DNA from: Aquimarina sp. AU474
GTDB taxonomy: Bacteria > Bacteroidota > Bacteroidia > Flavobacteriales > Flavobacteriaceae
Length of the DNA: 64,000 bases
Assembly (NCBI RefSeq): GCF_900312815.1
Contig: NZ_OMPE01000008.1
Coordinates: 372,001 to 436,000 of the forward strand
Direction of reading: 5' to 3'
The notes beneath the pieces are model-generated. The model had not been told where the DNA came from and did no database searches. It saw only the letters and a list, made by a program, of their open reading frames with translations. Both the position numbers and the translations under genes were made by a program. This document shows, piece after piece, positions 1-9,132 of this stretch (position 1 is its first letter; every line of letters begins with the position of its first letter).

Positions 1-2688
1 TTTATCTTCGGCTGCTTTTAAATTAAATGGTACCTGAAATATTTTTTCTAAATAACTTGAAGGATCAATCATTTCCATATCTGCACTTTGATTACTTTTT
101 ACAAACTGCATTTGGTGTTTTTTGATCAATGCATTTTTTACCCACCTAGGGTCGACACCTACAACAACAACAAATAGGGGATAGGCCATGAGTAAGTTTA
201 CAGCTTCTAGTACTTCAACAACTCGCTCTTCGGGGCAACGATCTAGATCATCAATATATAAAATAATACGTTGGAGCGGTCTCTCAAATTTATCTCTAAA
301 CTCTTTGGTTTCCTTGTTTTCAACAATATTTTTTAATTCTTCATGATGATCGGTAAATAGATTACTTAAAATCTCAAAATCTTTTCTAATTATAGAAACA
401 AGTCCTAAGTGTTTTTCGTATTCTTTACTTGCGGATCTTTTTTCTATAAAAGAATGCAATGCTTCCGTAGATAAGGTGTTGTCTAATCTAAATTGGATTT
501 CTGCTTTTTGTTCGGTAGTTTGAAGAATTTGATGATTAATATCTATAATTTCTTCCTTGATCTGTTCAATTTCTAAGGTTAGTGCTTTTTCTCGTTGCGA
601 AAATTGAAATAGAGCATCTTCTTTTTTAAGTTCGTAGTCTTCTTTAATTTCCCAGAAAGAAGCTACTAACGGTTGCAGTTGTTTATAGGTTTTTATTCCC
701 CTATGATAAAAAGTACCAGCTACAGTAAGTCCATACCACAATTCATTAGGAAAGCTGAAATTTGCCCACTGTGTGGTGTTTGCAATATAAGTTAAAATAG
801 GAGGTATCCCTAGAATAAGGCCAATAATCACAATAACCCAAGCCAGATTGGTATGCCATTTACCCGCCTTAAAAAACACTTTTAAGAAAGTAAATATTGA
901 TTTTGATTGCTTGTACAGTTCATCAGGAGTTTTCCAGTATTCTTTGGGAACAATTTCAGAAAATTGTTCTTTATTTTTTAAGATAGTTATGTTATTCTTG
1001 ATGGCGCTTTCAATAGTTTCTTCTACTTTAAATTCGTCATCTACTTTTTTAAACAATTGAGTAATAGTAGTATCCTCAATCTCTTCTATTTTTTCTTTTA
1101 ATTTTTGTGCTATACTATCTCTTTCACTTTTTAAACTTGCGAGTTGAGCATCGATAACATCTTTTTTCTTTTCTAATTCAATCAACTCACTATTAGTTAT
1201 ATTAAGTTTATTGGTTAGTACTTTCTCAATCTCTTGTTTATAGTTATCTCCAGCAGAGTTATCTTGTATGTATTGATTTAATCCATCAAAAATTTTAGTA
1301 ATGATGCCTGCCCAAAGGTTAGCATCCATATACGACCATGCATTAAAATGTACATGTGCTATTCCCTCACAAAACCCTTTTTCGGGATTTGTTTGAGATA
1401 GGAGTTTAATACGTTCTTTAAGTTTTCTCATAAAGAAACTCTTACCGGACCCCCATTTTCCAAAAAGCGCAATGGCGAGAGGTGGCGTAAAACTTTTGGC
1501 AGCTATAACTCGAGCAAATGCAGAGATATCCTTAGAAATATTAAGATGATCGATACCAGAGTCCGAATCACTTACTAAACCGGCAATGGTAGTGATCTTT
1601 GTGACAGATGTAATGGTTGCCGATACTTGTTTAAGAGATGTTATGATTTCAGGCTCAATATATGAGAACATAGTCGCTAGATCTTCTTTTTTTGGATCAG
1701 TAATTGTTGCCCTATAATGCCCTAAATTTTCTATGTTAACCTGTAAATCCTTAATTTTCCAATCGACTAATAAACTTTTACCGTTATTGTTATTTTTGGT
1801 TACAATACCAAAACCTTTTATTCTAAGATAGGATTTGTGATTTTGACCATAGGTAGATTTTAAAATTAAAATATCTCCTTCTACAATACTGTTTATTATT
1901 CTAGAATACCGCTCATCTTCATGGCCATCTTCCCATACATTTTGATCAAAAAATCGCTGAGTTTGATCCTCGGTACCTTTATTCCAAGAAGAACCTGCCA
2001 AATAAAAAGATCCAGAATGGTTTGTAATAAACTCTTCATTTTCGATATACTTACCAATAGTAGGAGATGTTTCCAATTGTTCTGCATCCAAATCAATTGC
2101 AGTACTATCTATTTTACTTTTTAGTTTAGTTTGTTGTTTTTGTTGTACGTTTTCGTTTGATATTGTAGAAGATGAGTACTCATCAGTAGGGGATTGAACA
2201 GATTTAAGAAGGTCTCTACCTTCTTTGTTTTTAGGTAAAGAAATGATAAATCGTATAAACATTTCTTGAAGTTGAGGAGCAAAACTATCAATTACAGAAC
2301 TGGTAATACTATGACTAATAAGTATTGGTATTCTACCGGTACCGGTACCCATTAGTGCCATCCAGATCATCTTAGAGGAGAAGAAATTAATATATTCTTC
2401 TATAGCTCTAGATAAATTGGTTCTTAGTGCATCAGAAGACATACCTTTTTGATCAATCGTCACAACGAATACAATAGGTTTTCGTCCTTTAAGTTCTAAC
2501 CAATCATAACCTTTTTCTAGATTGAGAGATGCAAGTGCTTTTTCGTCATACCCATACGTGTTCAGCACAAATTGATTAAGTGGACCTGGGTTACCAAAGG
2601 TATCTACAGGGGCAAAGGCAATATCAGCCTCATTAGGTGATACATCGATACCAAAATCATAAAAAGGAGCTATGTTTGATGATTCCAT
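1..2688 (-). CDS. KAP-family P-loop NTPase with macro-like and PUA/EVE-like N-terminal domains (partial, C-terminus outside window)
   Basis: An open frame of 896 codons runs from ATG at 2688-2686 to the window edge without a stop. Seen: a Walker A motif GKWGSGKS (Lys about 416), a following FNAWSY segment typical of KAP NTPases, a Walker B YIDDLDRC (Asp about 813-816), and between them a long insert with a charged coiled coil (about 495-545) and at least one hydrophobic helix (about 615-637). KAP NTPases usually carry membrane helices inserted in the P-loop domain, so it is probably membrane-anchored. Residues 20-150, with an ALMGTGTGR segment at about 111-119, resemble a macro-domain core. 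Residues 225-330, with FYLAGSSW and a GDILILKS segment, resemble the PUA/EVE-like domain fused to McrB-type ATPases. The two N-terminal domain calls are inference; the KAP call is firm. A role in anti-phage defence is plausible but unproven. Confidence 0.85.
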   Translation of the reverse strand, partial: MESSNIAPFYDFGIDVSPNEADIAFAPVDTFGNPGPLNQFVLNTYGYDEKALASLNLEKGYDWLELKGRKPIVFVVTIDQKGMSSDALRTNLSRAIEEYINFFSSKMIWMALMGTGTGRIPILISHSITSSVIDSFAPQLQEMFIRFIISLPKNKEGRDLLKSVQSPTDEYSSSTISNENVQQKQQTKLKSKIDSTAIDLDAEQLETSPTIGKYIENEEFITNHSGSFYLAGSSWNKGTEDQTQRFFDQNVWEDGHEDERYSRIINSIVEGDILILKSTYGQNHKSYLRIKGFGIVTKNNNNGKSLLVDWKIKDLQVNIENLGHYRATITDPKKEDLATMFSYIEPEIITSLKQVSATITSVTKITTIAGLVSDSDSGIDHLNISKDISAFARVIAAKSFTPPLAIALFGKWGSGKSFFMRKLKERIKLLSQTNPEKGFCEGIAHVHFNAWSYMDANLWAGIITKIFDGLNQYIQDNSAGDNYKQEIEKVLTNKLNITNSELIELEKKKDVIDAQLASLKSERDSIAQKLKEKIEEIEDTTITQLFKKVDDEFKVEETIESAIKNNITILKNKEQFSEIVPKEYWKTPDELYKQSKSIFTFLKVFFKAGKWHTNLAWVIVIIGLILGIPPILTYIANTTQWANFSFPNELWYGLTVAGTFYHRGIKTYKQLQPLVASFWEIKEDYELKKEDALFQFSQREKALTLEIEQIKEEIIDINHQILQTTEQKAEIQFRLDNTLSTEALHSFIEKRSASKEYEKHLGLVSIIRKDFEILSNLFTDHHEELKNIVENKETKEFRDKFERPLQRIILYIDDLDRCPEERVVEVLEAVNLLMAYPLFVVVVGVDPRWVKNALIKKHQMQFVKSNQSADMEMIDPSSYLEKIFQVPFNLKAAEDK

Positions 2689-2885
2689 CAGTGTGTTGAA
2701 TTTTTATTTTACCTAAATTATATAAACATGTTATACTTTGTTTTTATAAAGAAGTAATTAGTGATGTCTGACGATCGAGAGTTAAATTTGAAAAATAAGA
2801 TCCCTTTTTCAAACTTTAAGGGGTAACATATGTTAAATATAGAGTTATTAACTCAGTATACAAACCATAATTCATGCTTTTTCCT

Positions 2886-2921
2886 AAAAAAAGTACCTCG
2901 CAGATACAAGATACTTTTTTT
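2886..2921. repeat. A/T-rich inverted repeat, possible terminator
   Basis: AAAAAAAGTA (2886-2895) pairs with TACTTTTTTT (2912-2921) around a 16-base loop. A T-run on either strand makes a weak bidirectional terminator possible, but the stem has only two G-C or C-G pairs and neither flanking gene is transcribed towards it. Confidence 0.3.
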
Positions 2922-2957
2922 GTGAACTTGGCTAATTCAGCGTGTATGTAAAAATTT

Positions 2958-3047
2958 GCCAATTCGAGAACTTTAATACTTTGACCGGAAATGAGATAGT
3001 ACTAACATAAAAGAACATAGGGTTCTAATAACTTTACTCGAATTGGC
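2958..3047. repeat. 90-bp element bounded by 11-bp perfect inverted repeats
   Basis: GCCAATTCGAG (2958-2968) and CTCGAATTGGC (3037-3047) are perfect reverse complements separated by 68 bp. An inner AGAAC/GTTCT pair (about 2967-2971 and 3022-3026) and a TAGTACTA palindrome lie inside. This could be the base stem of a structured RNA, a miniature mobile element, or a regulatory cruciform. No target-site duplication is evident. Confidence 0.45.
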
Positions 3048-3293
3048 ATTTTTAATAATATAACTATGGTATAAATTGGTAATCAATTAGATTAATATTT
3101 ATACTTCAAAATTATTTTATTATTACTATTCTTAAAAGGGTGTTATAGCCTGTATTAATAGGGTAAAAACCCTATTTTGATAAGGGTTACTAATAAAACT
3201 TAGCATAAACGTTTAGTGTTACTAATTTTTTCAGACAATCAGTTTTGGATATAATAGTTTGTTAAAAACTTACTTTTATTTTCTCAAAAAATT

Positions 3294-3899
3294 GTGATTT
3301 CTTTGCCGTTGGGAAAAAAACAGGAATTGGAAGATCAAGAAAAAGAACAAAAAAAAGTATATACGCGATATAATTTTTTTAATAAAACATATTGTGTATT
3401 TAGAGGGGCATCTCTGCGTGAAATTTCAAGAAGAAAACCGAACTATCGAAGTGAGTCGGGTAGTACATACTACTACACAAAGCACGGTGTATATAGGATG
3501 TCTAATCATTGGGGTAGGGCTGCAAAATGTCAATGGCGTTTGGTATCAGACTTTCCTGCCGAAATCGATGACTTAAGGTTGGGATATGCCGATTGGGAAG
3601 ATTTTAGAGAAAATTTGGATCCAGATGTAGATGCGTATTATATCTCTGTAGATTTTGATACAAACAAAGTAAGTTACATGCACCGGGATAACCCAAATTA
3701 TAATGAGATAGCAGTATTACGTTCTGCAGATACTACTAGAAAATTGATCAAACAGATCAAAAACCTATTAGAAACACATAAGTGGGCAAAATACTATGAT
3801 TATGATGATCTTGACGAATTTAGAGAAGAGGTAGTGACTAGATTAATTAATAGTAATATCTCTTTAAACGAATTGAGAAGAGAATTGGTAGACTATTAG
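3294..3899 (+). CDS. Conserved hypothetical protein, 201 residues
   Basis: Function not recognised. The reading frame opens with GTG at 3294 and no closer ATG gives a fuller product. The protein is soluble, without signal peptide or membrane helix. It starts with a Lys/Glu/Gln-rich segment (about 7-20), then has an aromatic and basic region including SNHWGRAAKCQWRL (about 70-83), and ends in a charged helical part (about 150-201). The HWGRAA(K/N)C(Q/R)WRL segment recalls small proteins conserved in Flavobacteriia, from memory only. It is a single gene, divergent from the KAP NTPase and convergent with the pirin gene. Confidence 0.75.
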   Translation: MISLPLGKKQELEDQEKEQKKVYTRYNFFNKTYCVFRGASLREISRRKPNYRSESGSTYYYTKHGVYRMSNHWGRAAKCQWRLVSDFPAEIDDLRLGYADWEDFRENLDPDVDAYYISVDFDTNKVSYMHRDNPNYNEIAVLRSADTTRKLIKQIKNLLETHKWAKYYDYDDLDEFREEVVTRLINSNISLNELRRELVDY

Positions 3900-3907
3900 A
3901 TTCGTTA

Positions 3908-4780
3908 TTATTCTGGTAAAGGAACATAAGTAGTATCGTTTGCTACTTTTGGAAATTCCTTATTTTTCCATTGGTTTTTGGCTATTTCTATTTTTTCTTT
4001 ATCAGTAGAAACAAAGTTCCAATGAATAAAACGTTCTTCGGGAAATGGTTGTCCTCCAAATAAGATAATATGTGTATTCGATTGCAAAACGATAGCGCAA
4101 CTATCTTCGGTTTTTGATATAAGCATATTACCATGTTCTATACTATTTCCACATGCCTCAATAGTCCCTTTTACAATACAAATTCCGATTTCTCCTTCTA
4201 ATTCTCCTTTAATTTTCAATTCATATTGGTTTGTCGTTTTTATTTCTATCATAAACAATGGTGAGTGAACAGGTACAGGGGATGTTTTACCATACCCTTT
4301 ACCCGCAACAAGACAAAATTGCGCACCGTTATCAGTCCAGTTAGGTAATTCTTTCCTGTCAATATGATGAAATTCTGGAGGTATTTCTTCTAGTTCTTTG
4401 GGTAATGCAACCCATATTTGATAACCATGTGCTAAAAATTCGGTGCCATTTCTTAAATCTTTTGGAGTACGCTCTGTGTGTGTTACTCCTTTTCCTGCCA
4501 CCATCCAATTAACAGATCCAGGTGATATGCGTTGATTGGTACCAATACTATCCCGATGCACTACTTCACCTTCAAGCATATAGGTTAATGTAGATAATCC
4601 AATATGCGGATGCTGATCTACATCCATATAATGTCCTTCTTTTATAGTGGTTGGGCCCATATGATCTATAAAAATAAAAGGACCTACCATTCTTTTTTTT
4701 CTGAAAGGAATCAATCTTCCTACTAGAAAATCACCAATGTCACGACTTCTCTCAGGAATAATCAAACGTTCATTAGACAT
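3908..4780 (-). CDS. Pirin family protein
   Basis: Predicted bicupin protein of 290 residues, cytoplasmic. Seen: an N-terminal segment GPFIFIDHMGP followed by DQHPHIGLSTLTYMLEGEVVHRDSIG, which carries the His and Glu positions that bind metal in pirins, then WMVAGKGVTHTER and a second cupin half. Family members include quercetinase-like dioxygenases and redox sensors; the substrate here is unknown. The frame stays open to 4924, but the start at 4780 (ATG giving Met-Ser-Asn-Glu) fits the family's usual N-terminus and removes an atypical 48-residue extension. It is a single gene facing the 3294-3899 gene. Confidence 0.9.
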   Translation of the reverse strand: MSNERLIIPERSRDIGDFLVGRLIPFRKKRMVGPFIFIDHMGPTTIKEGHYMDVDQHPHIGLSTLTYMLEGEVVHRDSIGTNQRISPGSVNWMVAGKGVTHTERTPKDLRNGTEFLAHGYQIWVALPKELEEIPPEFHHIDRKELPNWTDNGAQFCLVAGKGYGKTSPVPVHSPLFMIEIKTTNQYELKIKGELEGEIGICIVKGTIEACGNSIEHGNMLISKTEDSCAIVLQSNTHIILFGGQPFPEERFIHWNFVSTDKEKIEIAKNQWKNKEFPKVANDTTYVPLPE

Positions 4781-4999
4781 ACATAGGGTTTTAAAATGGT
4801 TTAGTTTAAAATTATAACTTTTATCAGAACATAGCGTTAAAAAAATATTAAGGTGAATTTCTTGATGTATAATTCTATTTTCTAGATGTATAATCAAGCA
4901 AAATAATCTTGTTATTAGTAACATCGCTTTACTCCAAAATAATTTACTATCTTTTCATTCGTTAATAGAAAACTAACAACTTCAACCTTAAACCTACTC

Positions 5000-6313
5000 A
5001 TGGAAATTTTTTCTTCATACAATGTTATCATCGGGATTTCACTAACAATTATTCTATCATTTATTTTTAATGGTATTGCCAAAAAAACAAATGTTCCGGC
5101 GGTACTCATGTTAATTGTATTAGGAATAATTCTTCAGTATATTCTAAAAGCTTTTGGAGCGGATTCTAATACTTTTTTGCCGATGCTAGAAGTATTGGGT
5201 ATTGTAGGTTTGATTATGATTGTACTTGAAGCTGCTCTCGAATTAGAATTGAAAAGCGATAAACTAATGCCCATCTTAAAATCGATGGGGGTAGCTTTAA
5301 TTGGTTTGGTAGCTTCGACCTTTATAGCAGCAGTAATTCTTAAAGCACTTATAAAAGGAATGACTATGCAATCTGCTTGGTTATATGCCACACCATTATC
5401 TATATTATCTAGTGCGATAATAATACCAAGTGTTTCGGGATTATCAGATAGTAAAAAAGAGTTTCATATCTATGAAAGTACATTCTCTGATATTTTGGGA
5501 ATCATGCTTTTTTATTTTCTTGCAGGAAGGTTAAATCCGGCAGAAGACGCAGGTGTAGGAGGGTTCTTTTTAAATTTGATTTTAACAATAGTGATTTCAC
5601 TTGTAGCTAGTTATGCTATTATTTTGATTTTTCAGAAAATCAAGAGTCAAGTTAAACTATTTTTGTTGATTGCTGTACTATTATTATTGTATGCATTAGG
5701 TAAGAAAATGCATCTGTCCTCGCTTATTATTATTCTTATTTTTGGATTAGTAATTGCCAATATGAAATTGTTTTTTCAAGGAAAGTTAAGGCAATATCTA
5801 GATTTTGAAAAAGCAAAATCTATTTATCATGAGTTACATGTTATTACTGCTGAAACTGCTTTTGTAGTACGAACACTATTTTTTGTGATTTTTGGGATTA
5901 CAATTGTACTCTCTTCCTTATTAAGTTTAAAAGTTACTTTAATTAGTTTATTAATTCTAGTATCGATATATGCTATTCGCTATGGGTTATTGCGCCTTTT
6001 TATGGGGAAAGATATATTTCCTCAATTATTTATCGCACCTAGGGGGTTAATTACGGTACTTTTATTTTATGCAATACCCGAAGAAGCAATGATTGAAGGT
6101 TTTGAACCAGGCGTTTTGCTATTTGTAATTATTGGTACTAGTTTAATTATGACTTGGGGAATGATACGTGATAAAAAGAAAAATCCAGAGGTTTTGGAAG
6201 AAGCAACAGAGGAGCAAAAAAATATTGAAGAAACAGAGTATTTTATAAATAACACAACCGATTTAAGTGATATCGAAAATCCAAGTGCATCTGGAGAACA
6301 TGAACTAGAATAA
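5000..6313 (+). CDS. Cation:proton antiporter (CPA family)
   Basis: Integral inner-membrane protein of 437 residues with about 12 hydrophobic helices spread from residue 5 to 400 and a charged cytoplasmic tail (about 400-437, many Glu). The N-terminal pattern (helix, NVPAVLMLIVLGIILQ, then VLEAALELEL) matches Na+/H+ or K+/H+ antiporters of the CPA superfamily, which exchange monovalent cations for protons in pH and salt homeostasis. The ion is not readable from sequence. Its TAA stop overlaps the ATG of the WYL regulator by one base, so the two genes are probably translationally coupled. Confidence 0.85.
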   Translation: MEIFSSYNVIIGISLTIILSFIFNGIAKKTNVPAVLMLIVLGIILQYILKAFGADSNTFLPMLEVLGIVGLIMIVLEAALELELKSDKLMPILKSMGVALIGLVASTFIAAVILKALIKGMTMQSAWLYATPLSILSSAIIIPSVSGLSDSKKEFHIYESTFSDILGIMLFYFLAGRLNPAEDAGVGGFFLNLILTIVISLVASYAIILIFQKIKSQVKLFLLIAVLLLLYALGKKMHLSSLIIILIFGLVIANMKLFFQGKLRQYLDFEKAKSIYHELHVITAETAFVVRTLFFVIFGITIVLSSLLSLKVTLISLLILVSIYAIRYGLLRLFMGKDIFPQLFIAPRGLITVLLFYAIPEEAMIEGFEPGVLLFVIIGTSLIMTWGMIRDKKKNPEVLEEATEEQKNIEETEYFINNTTDLSDIENPSASGEHELE

Positions 6314-7014
6314 TGAAAAGACTTCACCGATTAACCGCCATATTGGTCAAATTACAATCAAAAAAGATTGTTCAAGCAGCAGAACTAGCCGATAAATTCG
6401 AAGTGAGTTTACGTACAATTTATCGAGACATGCAAGCACTTACAGATGCAGGAGTACCTATTGGTGCAGAGGCAGGTACAGGATATTTTCTTGTTGATGG
6501 ATATTCGTTACCTCCTGTAATGTTTACCGAAAAAGAAGCTAATGCTTTGCTTACAGCTTCTAAGATCATAGAAACAAATAATGATCAATCCTTAATTAAT
6601 GAATATCAAGAGGCTATTGATAAGGTTATTGCAGTTTTAAAAACCACGCAAAAAAAGAAACTTGAAATTTTAGAGCAACGTATTTTTACATATAATCGAA
6701 CTGCTGTATATCCTAGTAACTCACTATCTATTATCCAACAAGCAATTACCGATTTTAGAGTATTAGAAATTCAATATACTACGGCTCTTAAAGAATCTAG
6801 CAAAAGATTAATAGAGCCTTTGGGAGTCTATTTTACAAATAACACATGGATTTTGATAGCCTACTGTAGACTACGTAAAGATTATCGAGAATTTCGAACC
6901 GATCGCATTGCTAATCTTATAGAAACTCAAGAAATATTTCCTTCGCAACAATTTACCTTAGAAGATTACTATAATAGGAGAACATACGCATATAAAACAA
7001 ATATTTCTTCTTAA
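6313..7014 (+). CDS. YafY-type transcriptional regulator with HTH and WYL domains
   Basis: A 233-residue DNA-binding regulator. Residues 1-60 form an HTH_11-type winged helix (MKRLHRLTAILVKLQ, then SLRTIYRDMQALTDAGVPI). Residues 137-215 form a WYL sensor domain, including GVYFTNNTWILIAYCRLR and REFRTDRI. WYL regulators bind small ligands or nucleic acids and repress or activate adjacent genes. The start overlaps the antiporter stop by one base. An operator-like palindrome lies 12 bp after its stop and in front of the next gene, making that gene the probable target. Confidence 0.9.
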   Translation: MKRLHRLTAILVKLQSKKIVQAAELADKFEVSLRTIYRDMQALTDAGVPIGAEAGTGYFLVDGYSLPPVMFTEKEANALLTASKIIETNNDQSLINEYQEAIDKVIAVLKTTQKKKLEILEQRIFTYNRTAVYPSNSLSIIQQAITDFRVLEIQYTTALKESSKRLIEPLGVYFTNNTWILIAYCRLRKDYREFRTDRIANLIETQEIFPSQQFTLEDYYNRRTYAYKTNISS

Positions 7015-7025
7015 GAAAAAACTAC

Positions 7026-7060
7026 TGACATAGGGTTGTCATAGACTGGTTTTAGTTTTG
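7026..7060 (+). promoter_or_regulatory. Operator TGACA-N6-TGTCA and -7 box for the 7101 gene
   Basis: TGACA (7026-7030) and TGTCA (7037-7041) form a perfect dyad. TAGTTTTG (7053-7060) matches the Bacteroidota -7 consensus TAnnTTTG. The dyad would cover roughly -33, where a repressor would block RNA polymerase. The WYL regulator encoded immediately upstream is the natural candidate to bind it. Confidence 0.6.
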
Positions 7061-7100
7061 ATTGAAATTAATTTTCAAGAATAAATTAATACTAATCATT

Positions 7101-7469
7101 ATGGTAAACTTATTGTTTAATTCAGCCACAAAACTAGATCAAGACCTTATGTTGATTAAAACTAAACCAAGCGTTGTAGAAGTAGTGTTATTTGAAGCAA
7201 ATCCTGGATATACTGAGCAAGATGTTCAAAAAGCGTTAGCATCATTAAATGATGTGTTAAAATTATATTATGGATTTGTAGAAAGAACAACGGCTAATAA
7301 TGGAGAGGGAAAATATATAGATATTGTGTACTGGACCGATATAAAATCAGCCAAAGATGCGGCAAGTGATATATTGAAGAATGAAAAAGCGCTAGCGGTT
7401 TTTAATGTTGTTAAACAAGAATCTGTAGAGATGTATCATTTTGATGCTTTTAACCAGTTTGAAGAATAG
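7101..7469 (+). CDS. Small dimeric alpha/beta-barrel-like protein
   Basis: A protein of about 122 residues whose core (from VVEVVLFEANPGYTEQDV to MYHFDAFNQF) has the beta-alpha-beta pattern and length of antibiotic-biosynthesis-monooxygenase/dimeric alpha-beta-barrel proteins. No catalytic residues are identifiable. The frame extends upstream to a TTG at 7062, but the -7 box ends at 7060, so transcription would begin too late for that start. ATG at 7101 is chosen; ATG at 7149 is also possible and would give a compact domain without the hydrophobic lead. It is probably controlled by the adjacent WYL regulator. Confidence 0.65.
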   Translation: MVNLLFNSATKLDQDLMLIKTKPSVVEVVLFEANPGYTEQDVQKALASLNDVLKLYYGFVERTTANNGEGKYIDIVYWTDIKSAKDAASDILKNEKALAVFNVVKQESVEMYHFDAFNQFEE

Positions 7470-7716
7470 ATATTTTTGATTTTAAAAACTAATGCAATTT
7501 TTTTGTGTTTACCTGTATTTCAATAAGGTAATGTATTAGTTTTATTGGAAATAACACTTAGGTTATAGAATATAGAATTTTTGAGTTATTTTTTTATTAA
7601 ATTATTATTAATCCTTTTTCTTTTTGTGATAATTACTGCGTATTTGTACTTGGTTTTTTATAGTTTTAAGTGATTTTTTAATTGAACCAATAGTACAATA
7701 ATATTGCAGATTTTTA

Positions 7717-9132
7717 ATGAATATTCTTCACACAAGTTTTGAATGTTATCCCCTTGCAAAAGTTGGTGGGTTAGCTGATGTGGTTGGGGCTTTACCAAAG
7801 TTTCAACATGATTTTGGTTTTGAAGTGAATGTAATAATGCCATTTTATAATACTCCGTTTATAACAAAGGCCAAGTATACAGTAAATGATGAAGGAACGA
7901 TACAGTTAGGTGATATTTCTTATGCTTATGAAATAAGAGAGTTGTCTTCTCCAGATATTGGGTTTAACACATACTTAGTTTATATACCACATTTATTGGA
8001 TAGACCAGAAGTGTACGGTCATAAGGATGACATTGAGCGATTTATTGCTTTTCAACTCGTAGTATTAGATTGGCTTAATTTAAAAAAAGGAATTCCGGAT
8101 ATAATTCATTGTCATGATCATCATACAGGGTTAATTCCGTTTTTAATCGCAAATGCGTATCAATTTCAAAATTTAAAAAATATACCTACCGTTTTTACGA
8201 TTCATAATGCGCAGTATCAAGGGCAAATATCTTATGATAAGCTTCATTACTTACCTGACTTTGATAAAAATAAAATAGGATTATTAGATTGGGATCAACA
8301 AATCAATCCTTTAGCCGCTGCTATTAAATGTGCATGGCGGGTTACCACAGTGTCACCTAGTTATATGGAGGAACTTCAGAATAGTGCAAACGGATTAGAA
8401 GGATTACTTCGTCATGAAAAAGCAAAATGCCAAGGCGTATTAAATGGTATTGATACAAAATCTTGGGATACTGAAACGGATACAATGTTGATTGAAAATT
8501 ACAAAATAAGCACTGTTGTTTCTAAGAGAACAACTAATAAAGAGTGGTTGTGTAACGAATTTAATTTAGATAGCAGTAAACCTCTTTTTTGCTTTATAGG
8601 TAGATTAGTGTATGAAAAAGGAGCAGATTTATTACCAGATATAGTTGAAGAATCACTACAGTCTAACGATATTAATGTTCTGATGTTAGGTTCGGGAAAT
8701 AAAGAAGTTGAAGAACGTCTCGAATCTTTGAAAGATACTTTCTCGGGGCGTTATCATATGTATACAGGATACAATGAGAGATTATCACATATAATATATG
8801 GAGGTGCAGATTTTTTATTAATGCCATCGCGGGTAGAACCCTGTGGGCTTAATCAAATGTATGCCCTTAGGTATGGAGCTATTCCTATTGTTAGAAGAAC
8901 AGGGGGGCTTAAAGACACTGTAGTAGATATAGGAGATAATGGCTTTGGAATATGCCATAATCAAGCTACCGTACAAGATGTATGCTATTCAATTCGAAGG
9001 GGAGTAGCATTATATTCAGATCAAAAAAAATACAGGGAAATACAACAAGAAATAATGAAAATTGATCATTCTTGGAATCGATCGGCAAATCAATATGTAA
9101 ACATTTATAAATCCCTAATTACTTTAACATGA
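7717..9132 (+). CDS. glgA: Glycogen synthase
   Basis: GT5 glycosyltransferase of 471 residues that transfers glucose from ADP-glucose to the growing alpha-1,4-glucan in the cytoplasm. Seen: the N-terminal KVGGLADVVG motif with the ADP-glucose-binding Lys at 15, a central IHCHDHHTG segment, a GRLVYEKGAD segment opening the C-terminal Rossmann domain (about 297), and EPCGLNQMYALRYG with the catalytic-region Glu (about 374). Length is normal for the family. It is first in a glgA-glgC-glgB order: glgC begins inside its stop codon (ATGA overlap), so the two are coupled. Confidence 0.95.
   Translation: MNILHTSFECYPLAKVGGLADVVGALPKFQHDFGFEVNVIMPFYNTPFITKAKYTVNDEGTIQLGDISYAYEIRELSSPDIGFNTYLVYIPHLLDRPEVYGHKDDIERFIAFQLVVLDWLNLKKGIPDIIHCHDHHTGLIPFLIANAYQFQNLKNIPTVFTIHNAQYQGQISYDKLHYLPDFDKNKIGLLDWDQQINPLAAAIKCAWRVTTVSPSYMEELQNSANGLEGLLRHEKAKCQGVLNGIDTKSWDTETDTMLIENYKISTVVSKRTTNKEWLCNEFNLDSSKPLFCFIGRLVYEKGADLLPDIVEESLQSNDINVLMLGSGNKEVEERLESLKDTFSGRYHMYTGYNERLSHIIYGGADFLLMPSRVEPCGLNQMYALRYGAIPIVRRTGGLKDTVVDIGDNGFGICHNQATVQDVCYSIRRGVALYSDQKKYREIQQEIMKIDHSWNRSANQYVNIYKSLITLT

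Larger units (their letters stand above)
2689..3293. other. Non-coding stretch between divergent genes
   Basis: About 600 bp without a convincing gene. It separates the divergent KAP NTPase gene and the 201-residue protein, so it should hold both promoters, but no box could be assigned with confidence. It contains two inverted repeats listed separately (2886-2921 and 2958-3047). An ATG-started frame at 2764 gives only 20 residues and was not accepted. Confidence 0.6.

Noticed and set aside
848-2124. Short plus- and minus-strand open frames inside the left end
   Set aside because: They are shadows of the KAP NTPase frame, which is continuous from 2688 to 1 and carries both Walker motifs.
2764-2826. 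Tiny open frame in the intergenic region
   Set aside because: Only about 20 codons, no conserved features and no supporting promoter.
2958-3047. Integron attC site
   Set aside because: The arms lack the RYYYAAC and GTTRRRY core sites expected of attC, and no integron gene cassettes or integrase are near.
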